Of a DNA stretch of 64,000 nt, positions 41,993 through 53,772 are shown in pieces (position 1 is the stretch's first letter; each line of letters opens with the position of its first letter). The position numbers were made by a program, and so were the translations under genes. A model generated the notes under the pieces. It was not told where the DNA came from, did not search any database, and saw only the letters and a program-made list of their open reading frames with translations. The stretch lies in the NCBI GenBank assembly GCA_027625915.1, contig JANTQA010000057.1, positions 372,001-436,000 of the forward strand. Direction: 5' to 3'. The stretch is from Anaeramoeba flamelloides (taxonomy: Eukaryota > Metamonada > Anaeramoebidae).

Positions 41993-44032
41993 ATGACTAA
42001 TAACCAAAAAACAAGTTCGAGTGATATTATTAGTGAACTTGAAAAAAATTTAGCACTTCTTGATGATTTGACTAGGGAATTTGAAAACGATCAATCTTCG
42101 GATTTTGTAAAACAAAAAACAAAAAAAAAAAAAATTTCCAAAGACAAAGATGATCTGTTTACAAAAAGCACCCGATCAGTCCAAAGGAAACCAATTTCCA
42201 ATAAACCATTTTCTGTGTCAAAAACAAAAACAACAAGAATAAGAATGAGAACAACAAATCAGAATAAGACTAACAATCCCTTCTATAAAAAAAAACAAAT
42301 CCCATCAACCGACCACAAAACAAAAACAAGGACAAGTATCAAATCTTATAATTTCAAAAACCCACAAACGTCTTCAAAACTAAATAAACCAAAGTTCCCA
42401 AATATGGAGTATTATCAAGAAACGAAAAAGAAACCTTTAGCAACAATTAAAAAAAGAAAAACCCGATCACAAACTTTTAATCAAAAAATCAACGACTTCA
42501 CCAAAGAAGAAAACACCGATCGATCTGAAAATTCACTTGACAAAGCTCTTGAGAATTACAAATTCAATCGAAACAAACAAAACCAAGCTAAAAATAAAAG
42601 ATCAACAAGAACAAAAGAAAAGAAAATTAAAATAAATAGTACCGAATCGATAACTCCTATAAAAAAAGAGTCTAACGAAAAAAGGAATTCAAAAACAGTC
42701 AACTCAATTAAATATAATTACTCTACAAATAAGAATGGAAGAGAAAGCAAAAACAAAAAACAAAATAAAAATAAAAGAGACTGGAACAGAAGTGAAAGTG
42801 GAAGTGGAAGTGGAAGTGGAAGTGGAAGTGGAAGTGGAAGTGGAATTGGAAGTGGAAGTGGAATTGGAAGCGAAAGCGAAAGTGAAAGTGGGAGTGAAAG
42901 TGTTAGTAGAAGCGAAAGTGATGAAGATTTGGAAATTGATTCCAATTTCACACAGATTGTAAAATCACCATTAAAATCAAAATATTATTCCCGAAACAAA
43001 AAGGAAAAACTTAAATTTTATGACAAAAATATAAAACAAAAGGTTCTTAAACACAAGGAATTAAAAGAAGAAGAAAACATCAATTTAAATGAAATTCCCG
43101 ATTTTAATAACATTGAAACAATAGATAAAATTTCACAGTTTACGAGCCCACAACAGCCAAAGGATCGACTCAAGGAATTCGAAAAATTTATTTCTCAATT
43201 TGATTTAGGATCTTATTCTGGTGATAGCAAAACTAAAACTAATACTAAAACCAAAAGAAAAAAGAATCTTGATCCTAAAGAAATTGAATTAAAACTATCA
43301 AAATTTAAAGAAAAAGCAGAAGAAAAAGAAAAAGCACAAGAAAAAAAAAAAGAAAAAAAAAGGGATTACGGAAAAAATAAATCCAAAACTAATGACAATA
43401 AAGGCAATGCCAATGGTGACGTGAATAGTGCTACGCAAAATTCAAATAACAACCCAAATAATATAAACAATTCAGCACAAAAAACAAAAATAAAAAAAGA
43501 ACAAAAAACAAAAAGTAAAGGAATCACCTTAATAACTAAAGACTCAATCCAAGATTTACCGCAAGTACAAGGCAAAATGAAATATAATGAAAAAAAATTT
43601 GAATGGGAAGGAAACGAGGAAGAATTAGATGCATTTGAAAAACAACATAAAAGTGGCTTTATTCCAAATACTATATCCTCGATGACCTTTACCGAATACA
43701 ACCAAATGAAATATAACCCCTTAATACATGCCTGGGAAGGCAACGAAGAGGTCATTGATTGGGGCGATGATGAAGAAGAAAATTCATTTTTGGAATCGAT
43801 TAAAAAAGGAAATAACCTAGAAAATGATAATATTGATGCACAGAAAAGGTATCAAATTGGCAAAACTTTTGAATTAAATAAAAAAATAATTGATAAATTC
43901 AAACACTCTGAAAAATTAAATAATAAACTCCTCCAAAATTGGAACATTGACGAGAAAAAAAAAGATAAAACCTTTTTAATACGTAAATTCGCTTTAATAT
44001 GGATGATCGAAAGCGGGAAAAATTTGATATAA
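41993..44032 (+). CDS. Byr4/Bfa1-like septation/mitotic-exit network scaffold
   Basis: A single-exon 679-residue basic protein. The N-terminus (SELEKNLALLDDLTREFEND) forms a short helix. Residues about 45-270 are lysine/asparagine/threonine-rich and probably disordered, with a (SG)n tract at about 269-290. The C-terminal third holds two related motifs, KMKYNEKKFEWEGNEEELDAF (in part) and QMKYNPLIHAWEGNEEVIDW. Then come FELNKKIIDKF and a helix ending LLQNW. Paired M-(K/R)-(Y/F)-(N/D)-x-W-x-GNEE motifs and an F-x-x-x-x-x-I-x-x-F/E-x-W ending are features I associate with fission-yeast Byr4 and budding-yeast Bfa1. Those proteins form the two-part GAP that inhibits the Spg1/Tem1 GTPase at spindle poles. 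The assignment is from memory of motif shape, not a search. An alternative is an unrelated scaffold with the same short motif. Confidence 0.5.
   Translation: MTNNQKTSSSDIISELEKNLALLDDLTREFENDQSSDFVKQKTKKKKISKDKDDLFTKSTRSVQRKPISNKPFSVSKTKTTRIRMRTTNQNKTNNPFYKKKQIPSTDHKTKTRTSIKSYNFKNPQTSSKLNKPKFPNMEYYQETKKKPLATIKKRKTRSQTFNQKINDFTKEENTDRSENSLDKALENYKFNRNKQNQAKNKRSTRTKEKKIKINSTESITPIKKESNEKRNSKTVNSIKYNYSTNKNGRESKNKKQNKNKRDWNRSESGSGSGSGSGSGSGSGIGSGSGIGSESESESGSESVSRSESDEDLEIDSNFTQIVKSPLKSKYYSRNKKEKLKFYDKNIKQKVLKHKELKEEENINLNEIPDFNNIETIDKISQFTSPQQPKDRLKEFEKFISQFDLGSYSGDSKTKTNTKTKRKKNLDPKEIELKLSKFKEKAEEKEKAQEKKKEKKRDYGKNKSKTNDNKGNANGDVNSATQNSNNNPNNINNSAQKTKIKKEQKTKSKGITLITKDSIQDLPQVQGKMKYNEKKFEWEGNEEELDAFEKQHKSGFIPNTISSMTFTEYNQMKYNPLIHAWEGNEEVIDWGDDEEENSFLESIKKGNNLENDNIDAQKRYQIGKTFELNKKIIDKFKHSEKLNNKLLQNWNIDEKKKDKTFLIRKFALIWMIESGKNLI
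42797..42905 (+). repeat. (GGAAGT)n-type hexanucleotide repeat coding (SG/SE)n
   Basis: About eight exact AGTGGA hexamers followed by variant units (GGAATT, GAAAGC, GTTAGT) encode SGSGSG then SESESES in the Byr4-like protein. The gradient from pure to degenerate units suggests recent expansion at the 5' side. Confidence 0.9.
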
Positions 44033-46079
44033 TTTTTTTATTTTGGATAATGATTTCCACAAATATATTATTATTATTGTCGAATTGTTTATGCATGCAT
44101 GTCACACACGTGCGCGCACACATACACATATATTTATATTTTCCAACTTTTTAATTAATAATTTTAATTATTTTTAAATTAACCTTTTTTATACTGTTTT
44201 ATTATAATTTATTTAATAATACACCCATCTTTTATTTCTAATAAAATTATATATTATTATTTTTATATTAATTTAAAAACTTTATTATCAATTTATCTTT
44301 CATAAATATAACTAAACATTCAATAATTTTTTTTTTAAAAAAACATTTAATAATTTAAATTTTTTAATATATTTTTTCAGAACATTTAGGGTGTTTTATG
44401 CAAATTTATGCATTATTTTTGATGAGAATAATTACCAAACAACAATAATATATCTATGTTTTCTTAGTAAATAAGGATATGAAATTGTTCATTCAATTAT
44501 TTTGTCTAATTTTTTTTTTTTCTAATTTATCATTTTGGTCAATTGATGTAGTTTCTCTTTTTTTTTTTTTAATCTGATTTTTTTTTTAGTTTTTTTGTAT
44601 TTTTTGTTTTTGATTTTTTTATTATTATTTTCAAGTTACCTATACTTTTGTGTTTCAGTATAACCAATATTAGCAAGTAACCATTTGATCTTTTCATTTT
44701 GTAACTCTTCTTTCCAATATCAAAAAAATTCAAGAAGTGATTAAAGGAAAAAACAATCAAAAAAAAATATTTTGAAACCTAGAAATGAAAAAGAAAGGGA
44801 AAACAATAAATAAAAAAGAAAGGAAAAAAATAATTTTATTATTATTTATTGTACTTTATGTAGGGTATATGCTTATATTTTCCCCCTTTACATGGACTTT
44901 TTGGATAAGTATATTAATTTATTATAATATAAGAGATCGAAATATGAGACGACAAAATATCGATGGAATATGTTACTTTTTTAAATTTTAATTTAGAACT
45001 TTATAACTTACTTATTTTAAGTCACTTGTTTTTAAAATTAATAACTTATCTTGATAATTTTCTTTTTTTAACCCCCCAACCTTTTTTATTTTTTTTATTT
45101 TGAAAGCTTCCAAGATCTAGTTTTCCTAAAAAATCCAGTACAGGAAACCCATTCAACAATATTAACCAACAAACGTACTAATTAAATAATATCAATCGAA
45201 ATATAGATTCAGTCGACTTCACTTCATTTTAAATCGTTTCAAGCAGTTTATAATCACCACATTTGGTTCCAATAAGCCAAAGTCGATATTAATCCATTTT
45301 ATTTAGACTAATACACATTCAATTAGTATTAGCCCACTTGGTCCAAAAATACCTTTAAAATACAATCACGAATAACTTTACCGATTCCTAATATGATTTT
45401 TAATTCTTATTATCCTCACAAAATACTTTCAAAATTACAACAAACGAGAAAGCAAAACAAAATAAAAATAAGAATTTGTATAATGTAAAATGTTGAAAAA
45501 ATAAAATTTTTCATTTTTTTTCAATTTGATGAATCAGAACTGGAATTAATTTACGATAAATAGGCAGTGTTCATATCAAACACTTCCAATCATCAATAAA
45601 AATTTTACATGTTTAAAGAGGATATGAATAACAAAAAAAAATAATTACTTTCCATTTATGTATTAATCTATAAAATCAAAATTTACCAGATTAAAATGTA
45701 TAGTATAAAGAGTGGAAATTAAAAATAAAATAAAATTATATGTGTTGTCTAATAAAATATAATTCTCAGATAATAAATAAAAATATACCGGTTTAATATG
45801 AAAAGTAACAATTAAAACTTTTTTTGATGGAAAATTTTCATTTTCATTTATTTTATTTATTGAGAAAAAGGAGTAATTAAAGAAAATTTACCAAATAAAA
45901 ACGAGAAGAAAAATAATTAAAATATTAAGTACAAAAATAATAAAAAATGTTTCATTTACAAAAAAAAAATTATTTCCTATTCACCCATTTAGCCTAAACT
46001 TCCAAAATATTATTAGTTTATTGAAATTTAAAAGTTTTTTAAAGATCTCTCTTCAGTTAATATTTTAAGAAACAAACAT

Positions 46080-46250
46080 TCAATACTATGAAAGGTACAA
46101 TAAAAGTCTTAAATTAAGATATATTTTTTGGATTGTTTGTATCCTCAAATTATTTTAAGAGGGTTTTTATTTTATTTTTTTTTTGTATATTTTTTTGTTT
46201 TTTTAAATTTTGTTGAAACTTTGTTTCTTAAAAGTGGAACCGACTTTATA
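46080..46250. mobile_element. Family D remnant
   Basis: The right end GAAACTTTGTTTCTTAAAAG then TGGAACCGACT matches the family D right terminal repeat. The left half is poorly preserved (only scattered similarity near AAGTCTTAAATTAAG). Boundaries approximate. Confidence 0.5.
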
Positions 46251-46351
46251 CAAAAATAAAAAAAATACCAAACCCACTCGATTATCAGTATATTACAATA
46301 TATCCTTTTTTTCATATACACAACATATACACACACATGTATTTCTGTATA

Positions 46352-46900
46352 TAAACTCTTTTTTAGTCAAAGGGGTCCAGTTTGATTGAAGAAATAGAAC
46401 ATATTCTATTGGTTTAATTCATTATTCTTCTCAAATTAAAATTTCAATTTTTAGATCAAAATCATTTTTTCTCATTTTGTAAATTTTTTTTTTTTTTGTA
46501 TTTTGCTTTTTGCTTTTTCTTTTTATTTTTTTTTTAAAAATTCAAATTTGAAAAAAAAAATGTTTGAAACTCTAAATTGCATTAAGGAAAGTTTATCTTT
46601 GTATCTTCTGTAAAAATTCATACACTTACAAGTAAAAAATAGTATTGTCAACAATATTAATTTCCTAAAGAAATTGAGAATTTTGCACCAGAAGTTCCAA
46701 TGAAAGTTACCCAAAAAATTTTTTAACATTTTTTTTTTTTTGAAATTTATGATTTGTTCAGGCTTTTATTTTAGCATTATCGACTCTAATACGAAGTTTA
46801 TTATTTCTCGTATTTCTAAACAATCTAAGTTTGGTTGACTCTTAAAAATAAAGTTACTTTTTCATTTTTGGCTTGGCCAATTTAAGTGAAATGGAGTTTA
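46352..46900. mobile_element. Tc1/mariner-type MITE, family B copy 1
   Basis: Left end TAAACTCTTTTTTAGTCAAA then GGGGTCC, right end AAGTGAAATGGAGTTTA. It is colinear with 62541-63077 throughout: shared TTGAAGAAATAGAA-type, TTCTTCTCAAATTAAAA, GAGAATTTTGCAC and TCTAAGTTTGGTTGA blocks. The right end abuts a family F fragment, suggesting insertion into that older element. Confidence 0.85.
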
Positions 46901-47292
46901 TATTGATATTACAACTAACTTTGTAGAAAGGAATAAAACAATATTCACTTTTTCTGGTTTTATGTTAATAATTATTTAGTTAGTCTTGAATTACAAAATT
47001 GAATAAAATATTAATTTTATGGATTCTAAATCTTAATTATCAAATACTCTAGTTATTGTATTTCGCTTATAAAATTCGATCATTTTGTTTGGAAAAGTAA
47101 AAAAATAATTCCAAAAATGGAATTTTTAAAATTTGTTAATTAGTGTGATATACAAATATATATTATTCAATCCTATTTAAATTAGATTTTCTAAAGCCTT
47201 TTAAGCCATCTAGAACGAATATATTTGAAATTTAGTTCCCATACACTTTAATTATGTACAACTTCTATGGTGAAGTTAATCCCGTAATTGAA
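46901..47292. mobile_element. Family F remnant adjoining family B insertion
   Basis: TATTGATATTACAACTA and TTTATGTTAATAATTATTTA match the middle of the family F copy at 10446-11207, and CTATGGTGAAGTTAATCCCG matches its right terminal repeat. The left part is missing or lies decayed beyond the family B element. Confidence 0.65.
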
Positions 47293-47536
47293 ATTTTTCG
47301 AATGGAATTCGGATTGAAAAACAGTTTTATCTTAATTCAAAAATAAAAAAAAAGAATTACTTAAAAATAAAAGTAACAGATCTTGAAAAAAAACCATTGT
47401 GGTATAGACGAAATTACTCTCTTTTTCGATTTTTATTCATTACATAGTGAAAAACGAAAATTTATTATCTTTTAATCGACACAAATTTCAAAAAAAAAAT
47501 CATTTTTTCGTTTATTTTATTATCTTCATTCTTCAA

Positions 47537-48947
47537 ATGAAAATACCTTTTGGTAAAACAACACTTGAATTTGTTTTTGATCTGATCACAACAGCTATTT
47601 CAGGAACCTATTTTGTATGGTGTTTTATTATGATGTTTATTTTATGTACTGCCGATTTTAATATGGATCGTATGTTTTACTACATCCCTTTTTTTTTTAA
47701 AAAAAACGATTAAATATTTTTTTGCTAACATTAAGAAATACAAAATATGAAAGAAAGAAAAAGAAAAACAAAAACAAAATTCTAAAAATCTTTATATTTT
47801 TAGTTTCAAAACGACCCTTTAATATTCTTTAATTTTTGTTTATTTCCAACCACTTCATCACCACAAAACTAATAAATTTAAAATGATCTTCAAAATTAAT
47901 CTTTAACAAATTATACACTTTTAATCACAAATAGAATTTTTCCTGTCTTTTTACGGATGGTAAGCAATACTTTTTGAGATTACTCTTTTTTTTTTTTTTA
48001 TTGAAATCTGGCTTTGTGCTTTTGTGTGATTGAAATTGACCCTTCTGATTTTTTTTTTTTTTTTTTTTACCTTTTTCTTCTTTTTATTTTTTCATTGACT
48101 CGCTTCATTAGGATTTTTGGAATGGTACCTTTCTTCTGGCCTTGGATGGATTTCCCTTATTTCTTTCAAAATTTTGGTACACTTAAAACTTATTATGGTA
48201 TTGGGTGGTTTTCTGTATTTGCTGGAAGCTTTGGTAAATTTAATCTTATTTTTTTTCTTTTGTTTTGTTTATTTTTTTTCTTCTTTTTTTTTTTTTCAAT
48301 TTTTCTTTTTTGAACAGGAATGAAAGGATCGAAAAAACCATTTTAAACGTATTTTTACATCTTAATTACAAAATATCTTTGTTGATTTAAATAGGTGTTG
48401 GTCTTGAACAAACACACAAAGGACCATTTGCAATGTAAGGAATTCGCTTTTTTTATTATTTTTCCTTTCATATTAGTTTTACCTCTTAATTTCAAATCAA
48501 CCAAATTCAAATTTTGTGTCTAATTGAACCCTGCTAATTTCAACTGCTCTCTCTCTATTTTTTTACTTTACTTTACTTTCTCTTTGGGCAAATGGTGTTT
48601 CGAAAAAATTTAATTTGGATTTTATTGAATCTTTTACTTTTATTATGTGATTTTGAATACTTGCTCTTTGTCTTTATTTATTTGTTGTTTTGATAACCAA
48701 AAGGGGTTTAGTTATGATGATTGTTGGACTTATCCAAATCATTGCAGGTAAAACCTTCTTTTCAGATTATGAAAAAAATGATGGATTAGAAAACTTGGGA
48801 ACAAGAACAACAAAAATTACAAGTACCTCAACAAGTCACAAAGACGTAGAAGCTGAAGGCAACAAAGGACAAGAAATTAAACAAACAGAAGTAACCTCAA
48901 GCAGTAGCGAATCATCATCATCTGAATCATCATCAGATCAAGTTTAA
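47537..48947 (+). CDS. Small four-span membrane protein, five exons including a 25-nt micro-exon
   Basis: Exons 47537-47669, 47935-47959, 48112-48233, 48395-48434 and 48704-48947 join to a 187-residue protein. Donors are GTATGT, GTAAGC, GTAAAT and GTAAGG; acceptors TAG, TAG, TAG and AAG. The 25-nt second exon (encoding QFFLSFYG between split codons) is required to keep the frame between exons 1 and 3. The protein has four hydrophobic segments (about residues 11-36, 45-66, 82-97 and 105-121) and a polar, serine-rich C-terminal tail from about 125 (SSSSESSSSESSSDQV). I do not recognise the family. The glycine-rich YYGIGWFSVFAGSFGVG segment and overall size are faintly like Golgi TVP15/COPI-associated proteins, but that is a guess. 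The upstream in-frame region from 47447 is AT-rich leader, so I start at 47537. Confidence 0.72.
47935..47959 (+). other. 25-nt micro-exon
   Basis: The sequence lies between ATAG and GTAAGC. It shifts the phase from 1 to 2, exactly what is needed to connect exon 1 (ending NMD plus one base) to exon 3 (IFGMVPFFWPW). The joined reading QFFLSFYGWIFGMV is a good membrane segment, whereas direct joining of exons 1 and 3 reads through a less plausible frame. Confidence 0.7.
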
Positions 48948-51900
48948 AATAATTCTCTTGAAATAAGAACATAAGAGTAATTCTTAAATATATATAAAAA
49001 TAAAAAAAAAAATATTTATATATTTAGAAACATAAAAATTTTAATTACTATTAGTTAAGAATATAAAAATTGAGAAATGAAAAGATCTCAATAATTTTTT
49101 TTTTTTTTTACATCATTGATTTACTGATTAATTGATGTTTAAAAAACTTTTTTGATCTTCACATTTAATAATAAAACAAGAATATATTAATTTTTATATA
49201 TTTTCATTTTTTAATATTATATATATATCCCTTATCCCATTGATTGGCCTAAAGTTCATCACTTTTAAAATAAAAGATTTAAAATGATATTGATATGTTA
49301 ATAAAATTATTTATATATATATATATATATATATATCTATAATCCAGTTTATAATTTTAATAAACAGTCAAAATAGTTCAAAGAAAAATTATTTTTGTTA
49401 TTGTGTTTTTTTTTTTGATCCTGGAAAAGAAAATAAAATAAAGATAAATTTTGTAATATTTTTTTAAAAGATTTCTATTTTTATTTTTGAATTTTTTAAG
49501 AGAGAAATTTTTAAATAATTGTTCTAATTCAAAGCTGTATACATTAAATTATAAAGAATAACCATTAAATAGTTTTGGTAATTTTATGATTAATAGATTA
49601 AAGTATAAAAAGATAATACTTGAAATTTTTTATTATTTCCAGATAAAACCTTAATAAAGATTGAATGTAGTGTAAAATCAAATATATGTCGTTGGTTACA
49701 AATAAAATATTTAATATAAACAATTTTCTAAAAGATCAATTCAGGTAATAGAAATTAATTAAAAAAGCAAAAATAAAAATATAAAATTTCATTTAATACA
49801 GTAGAATTAAATCAATAAAAACTTGCTTGTTTGAAATATTCTTGAAAATACCTGAAAATCGAAAATACTCAAAAAAGTTTTAACTATATAAAAACACGTT
49901 ATATACAACTTCGAAGATCTCCTAGTGCAAATATAGTCAGTTTAAAGGTATAATAACAATTTTACTTTCAGATAAATTATTTTTTTTTGAATTTTCCACT
50001 TTATACTACTCTAAAGGGATTTCGGGGCATTTTGAGTATATTTGGGTAATTTGCGGTACGTATTAGGATAAATGTAGAGGTATATCAGTGCATTGGTATA
50101 TGTTGTGTTAGGTTTTGTATGGTATGTCGCTATGTTTAGATTAAACCAATTCCTAATATGGAGTTGGAAGTGGAATAAAGTGTGGCTTAGATCAACTTGG
50201 GTAGGGTATGTGTATATTGTACGATTAGAATGCACTAGGTTCTTTTTGGATTGTATTTAAGGGTCAAGTCATTACGGTGAAATTTTTTAATCTGAAATGG
50301 AAAAAAACTTTTTAGGAATTTATATAAGGGCGAAACACCAATCAAAAACCAACCAATCTATGATGTTTGAATGATCTCCAAAAATCATCAACTAAAGATG
50401 ATGAAATTTTTAGAAAAAAGTGCCAAAGAAAGTAACACTCAATATCCAATTAGAATAGTTCTGAATTACAATTTTGAAAACAACTATGTCTGTTTTGAAG
50501 TGTTTCTCTTTGGCGTTTTTTAGATCTCGGTGATTTTTTTTTCTTATTTTTCATTTTTCAAATGAGTTATTTTTATTTCAAGAATATTACATCATCCATA
50601 CTTGGTCAAATTTAGAAGGTTACAATTTAATAATAAATCAGATTAAATCGAATTAAATTGATGTGAAATTCAAGAAAGCAATTTGTTTTTATTTAAAGAA
50701 ATTTAACCACTTGGAAATAGAAAATGAGAAAAGATGAATTTTTTTTTTAAATTTTTGTTTTTTGGAATTTCGGAACTCTTTCAAACTTATTTTTCTTTGT
50801 TTGGAATTTTTTGTCAAAGAGATCCAAAGAAATTTTTTTTTGTTATTTGAATCTTTTCAACCAAAAAAAGGTCTATTTCACAATAATATTTTTGGTCTGA
50901 GATCACTCCTTGAGTATGGTGAATATTCACGATTAATGACTAATCCCTTAAGATTTTTAAATTCGGGTAATGATACACAATTAGAAATAGTCTTTACCGG
51001 TACATTTTCTCTCATTTAGTTACTACTATTTCGAAATGATCAGAAATGTAAAAATCATACAAGACTCCAATTTCTTCCACACAAAATGGGTTGAATTCTA
51101 TTCCCTAAAATTAATTTTTTTTGAATTTTGATATTTATAAAAAAAAAAATTTTTTGAAAAAAAAAAATTTCAAATTAACCTTTAAACTGAGTATATTGGC
51201 ACTAATGTTTCTTCGAAATTGTTAAAAAAGTGTTTTTTCGCGGTTAAAAAATTTTTGAGTATTTTCGATTTTGGGGTATTTTCGATAATATTTGATAGAT
51301 TCTTTAAAAATAAATGCTATATAAGCTATTTTCAAGTATGCGGGGCAATTTTATTTCAAAATATATTTATTAAACACAATCTTTAAAAAAAATATTTAAA
51401 TGTAAAAAAGCATTAAATTTCATTTATAAATTCTTGATAATAATTCAATTTTTTTCTTAGTATTGTATTAAATGAATAAAAGATTTTAATTTTCTGAAGA
51501 AATTTTATCTAAAAATATTTAGGAGTAAAAATTGGCGTTTATTATTTTCTATTTGATCCAATAAATCGTTTTCATAGCTTTTATAATTTCAATAAATTTT
51601 AAAATAGAATTGAAAACATATAAATACATTTTATTGTTTTATTAAATTGTTTGAATCATTTTCAAATTTCCAGTTATTTATTAGAATTGGTTATATATTT
51701 TTTTCATTAAAAAAAGAGCTATTTTTTTACCATTTTTTTGGAAATATTGTAATGAACATATTTTGAAATAAATAACTTATACATTTATTAAATCGGTATT
51801 AATATAATTAACTTAATTTAGTATTGATAATTAACAAATAACACCATGAAAAAAGATTATTATTTATGAAATGTAAAAAAAAAAAAAAAAAAAAATTCCC

Positions 51901-53772
51901 CACTTTTTTGGAAATGCCTTAACGATACAAATCATAAATCTAAAAAAAATAATAAAGGACTTTTTAATATTATTCTGAGATATTAATAAAATCCTTAGAA
52001 CAAACAGAACAAACTGTAGTTTATTTACTTTCTTTGGTTTGTAAAAATTTGAAAAAAAAATATTTGCGAAAATTGAATTTAATAATAAAAATTAATCTCA
52101 ATAGTTAAAAAAAATTCCAACTGATATTATATAATTAAATTATACTGTTAAATTTAATTTCGAGATTTTAACAAGTATAAAATTATGAAATTTTTCAAAA
52201 TTTAAAAAGTACTATATTATTCGCACTGTTCCCAATAGACAATAATCTAAAACAAAAAATTATCTGTTTTAAAAAAATTTTGTATTTTAGAATGTGTAAC
52301 AAATTATTATTTTTTATTAAAATTTACTTTATATTTTAATTTATTTTTTAATCAATTACAAATCAGAATAAATACATTACTATTGAATAGTAATAAATGA
52401 TTAAAATAATTTATATAAGTATTATTGTACATATATTAGTTATCGAATAAATTATTTATTAAAAAAACAAAACGGTTTTTTGTTGTATAAAGTAAACCAA
52501 AAAAATTTTCCAGTAGAAAATGATATTTTTTAATCAAGTTAGTCTTTAAATTTATGATTTTTGTAAAAACTATCCAAAAAATCATTAAATATGGTTTCCA
52601 AGTAATAAAATAGAACATAATATGAAAAATTGGGAAATCATACAAGAAACTAATACAATTTTTAATTTTAATTTTGTTTTACTAAGATAATTATAACTTA
52701 ATTACGTTCTTAGAATATTTTTAAATCTATTCAAATTCCACAATTTATTTCAAAAATAATTATAATCTTTGAGATTTTAAGGGTTATTAATACATTAAAC
52801 TATTTTTGTTATATATATTAAAAAAAAAAAAAAAACAATATACAAATTAAGAATTATAATATCAATTTCAAAAAGAAATTAGAAGAATTAAGATCCCATC
52901 CTATATTAAATTCGCTTAAATAAAACAATATTTTTGTAATTTTCATTTTTTTTTTAATAAAAAAAAAGTACAATTTATGAATATTTTCTCTATCTCATTT
53001 AAATTTTATTAGATCCCCACATAAAATTAATCTAAATTTATTCACTTTTCTTTTTTTTTCTACAAGTCGAGAATACAATACTAAAAAAAAAATTTCTTTT
53101 ATTGAACATAATAAAGTGAAAACAAAAAGAAAATTGTTTTAAAATGAAAATTTAAAAAAAAAACTCGAATTTTATATTTGTTATAATAACATCAATCCAA
53201 ATTACAACAATTTAAATTTTACCTCAAAAGTTCATGTAAAAGTTACCAATTAAAAATCAAAATTTTAGTTTCAAATATATTTTACAAAGATTTTGGGTTA
53301 TTATACCAAATAATCAATATTTGGAAATCCAAATATAATTTTTAATTATTCAAAAAAAATCAATTATTCTTTTTTTTATCTTTGATCTTTCAAATAAACT
53401 TTATTTTTTTTTGAAAATTTTAATTAATATTCCTTCATTTACCTAATTAGAATATTGAAAGTTGTCAAATCTTTTTTTCTTCAAGACAGTTAAACCTAAA
53501 AAATATATTTTATGATATATGACTTAGAATTCAAAGTTAAGAAAAATTAGAGAGTTTTGGTTGAAAATTTTGATTGTTTTACCATAAAAAAAAAATACTT
53601 TGATACAAAACCTCAATTTTAAAAATGGATTTTATTTAGAATACCAATGAACACGATGATTTTTCAAACGATTCTAACTGAATATCCAAAAAACAAAATT
53701 TTATAAAACAAGAATATTTTTCATTTTTTTGACACAAACTTTGAAATCTTTTTTATTACTTAATAATAACAA
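48948..53772. other. Gene-free stretch with a 1.44-kb TIR element
   Basis: A (TA)n run lies at about 49312-49336. The family I element occupies 49844-51286. From 51287 to 53772 I see only AT-rich sequence with homopolymer tracts, no gene and no repeat I can match to another place in the window. The Rpn5 promoter should lie near the right edge. Confidence 0.65.
49844..51286. mobile_element. TIR element, family I (single copy in window)
   Basis: Terminal inverted repeats of about 40 bp: left GAAAATACCTGAAAATCGAA then AATACTCAAAAA, right TTTTTGAGTATTTTCGATTT then TGGGGTATTTTC. The interior has a nested small palindrome (GTGCCAAAGAAAGTAACACT at about 50420 against AAGTGTTTCTCTTTGGCG at about 50500). 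A GC-richer segment at about 50020-50230 resembles parts of family J. No transposase frame of useful length is present. Confidence 0.75.

Larger units (their letters stand above)
44033..47536. other. Gene-free stretch with repeats and two possible cryptic exons
   Basis: No confident gene. It contains a family D remnant (about 46080-46250), a family B element (46352-46900) and a family F remnant (46901-47292). On the minus strand, 44902-44982 and 44643-44720 each read as an open, exon-like segment ending at a GTAAAG or GTAACT donor, but no gene could be built from them. A short frame at 44785-44991 (+) overlaps the first and is not supported by anything else. Confidence 0.55.

Noticed and set aside
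42718-42962. Leucine/proline- and glutamate/valine-rich frames at the SG repeat
   Set aside because: Alternate readings of the hexanucleotide repeat within the Byr4-like gene.
44785-44991. 68-residue frame with a hydrophobic stretch, possible small membrane protein
   Set aside because: No start context, homology or splice support; the charged and hydrophobic content is what AT-rich A- and T-runs give by chance.
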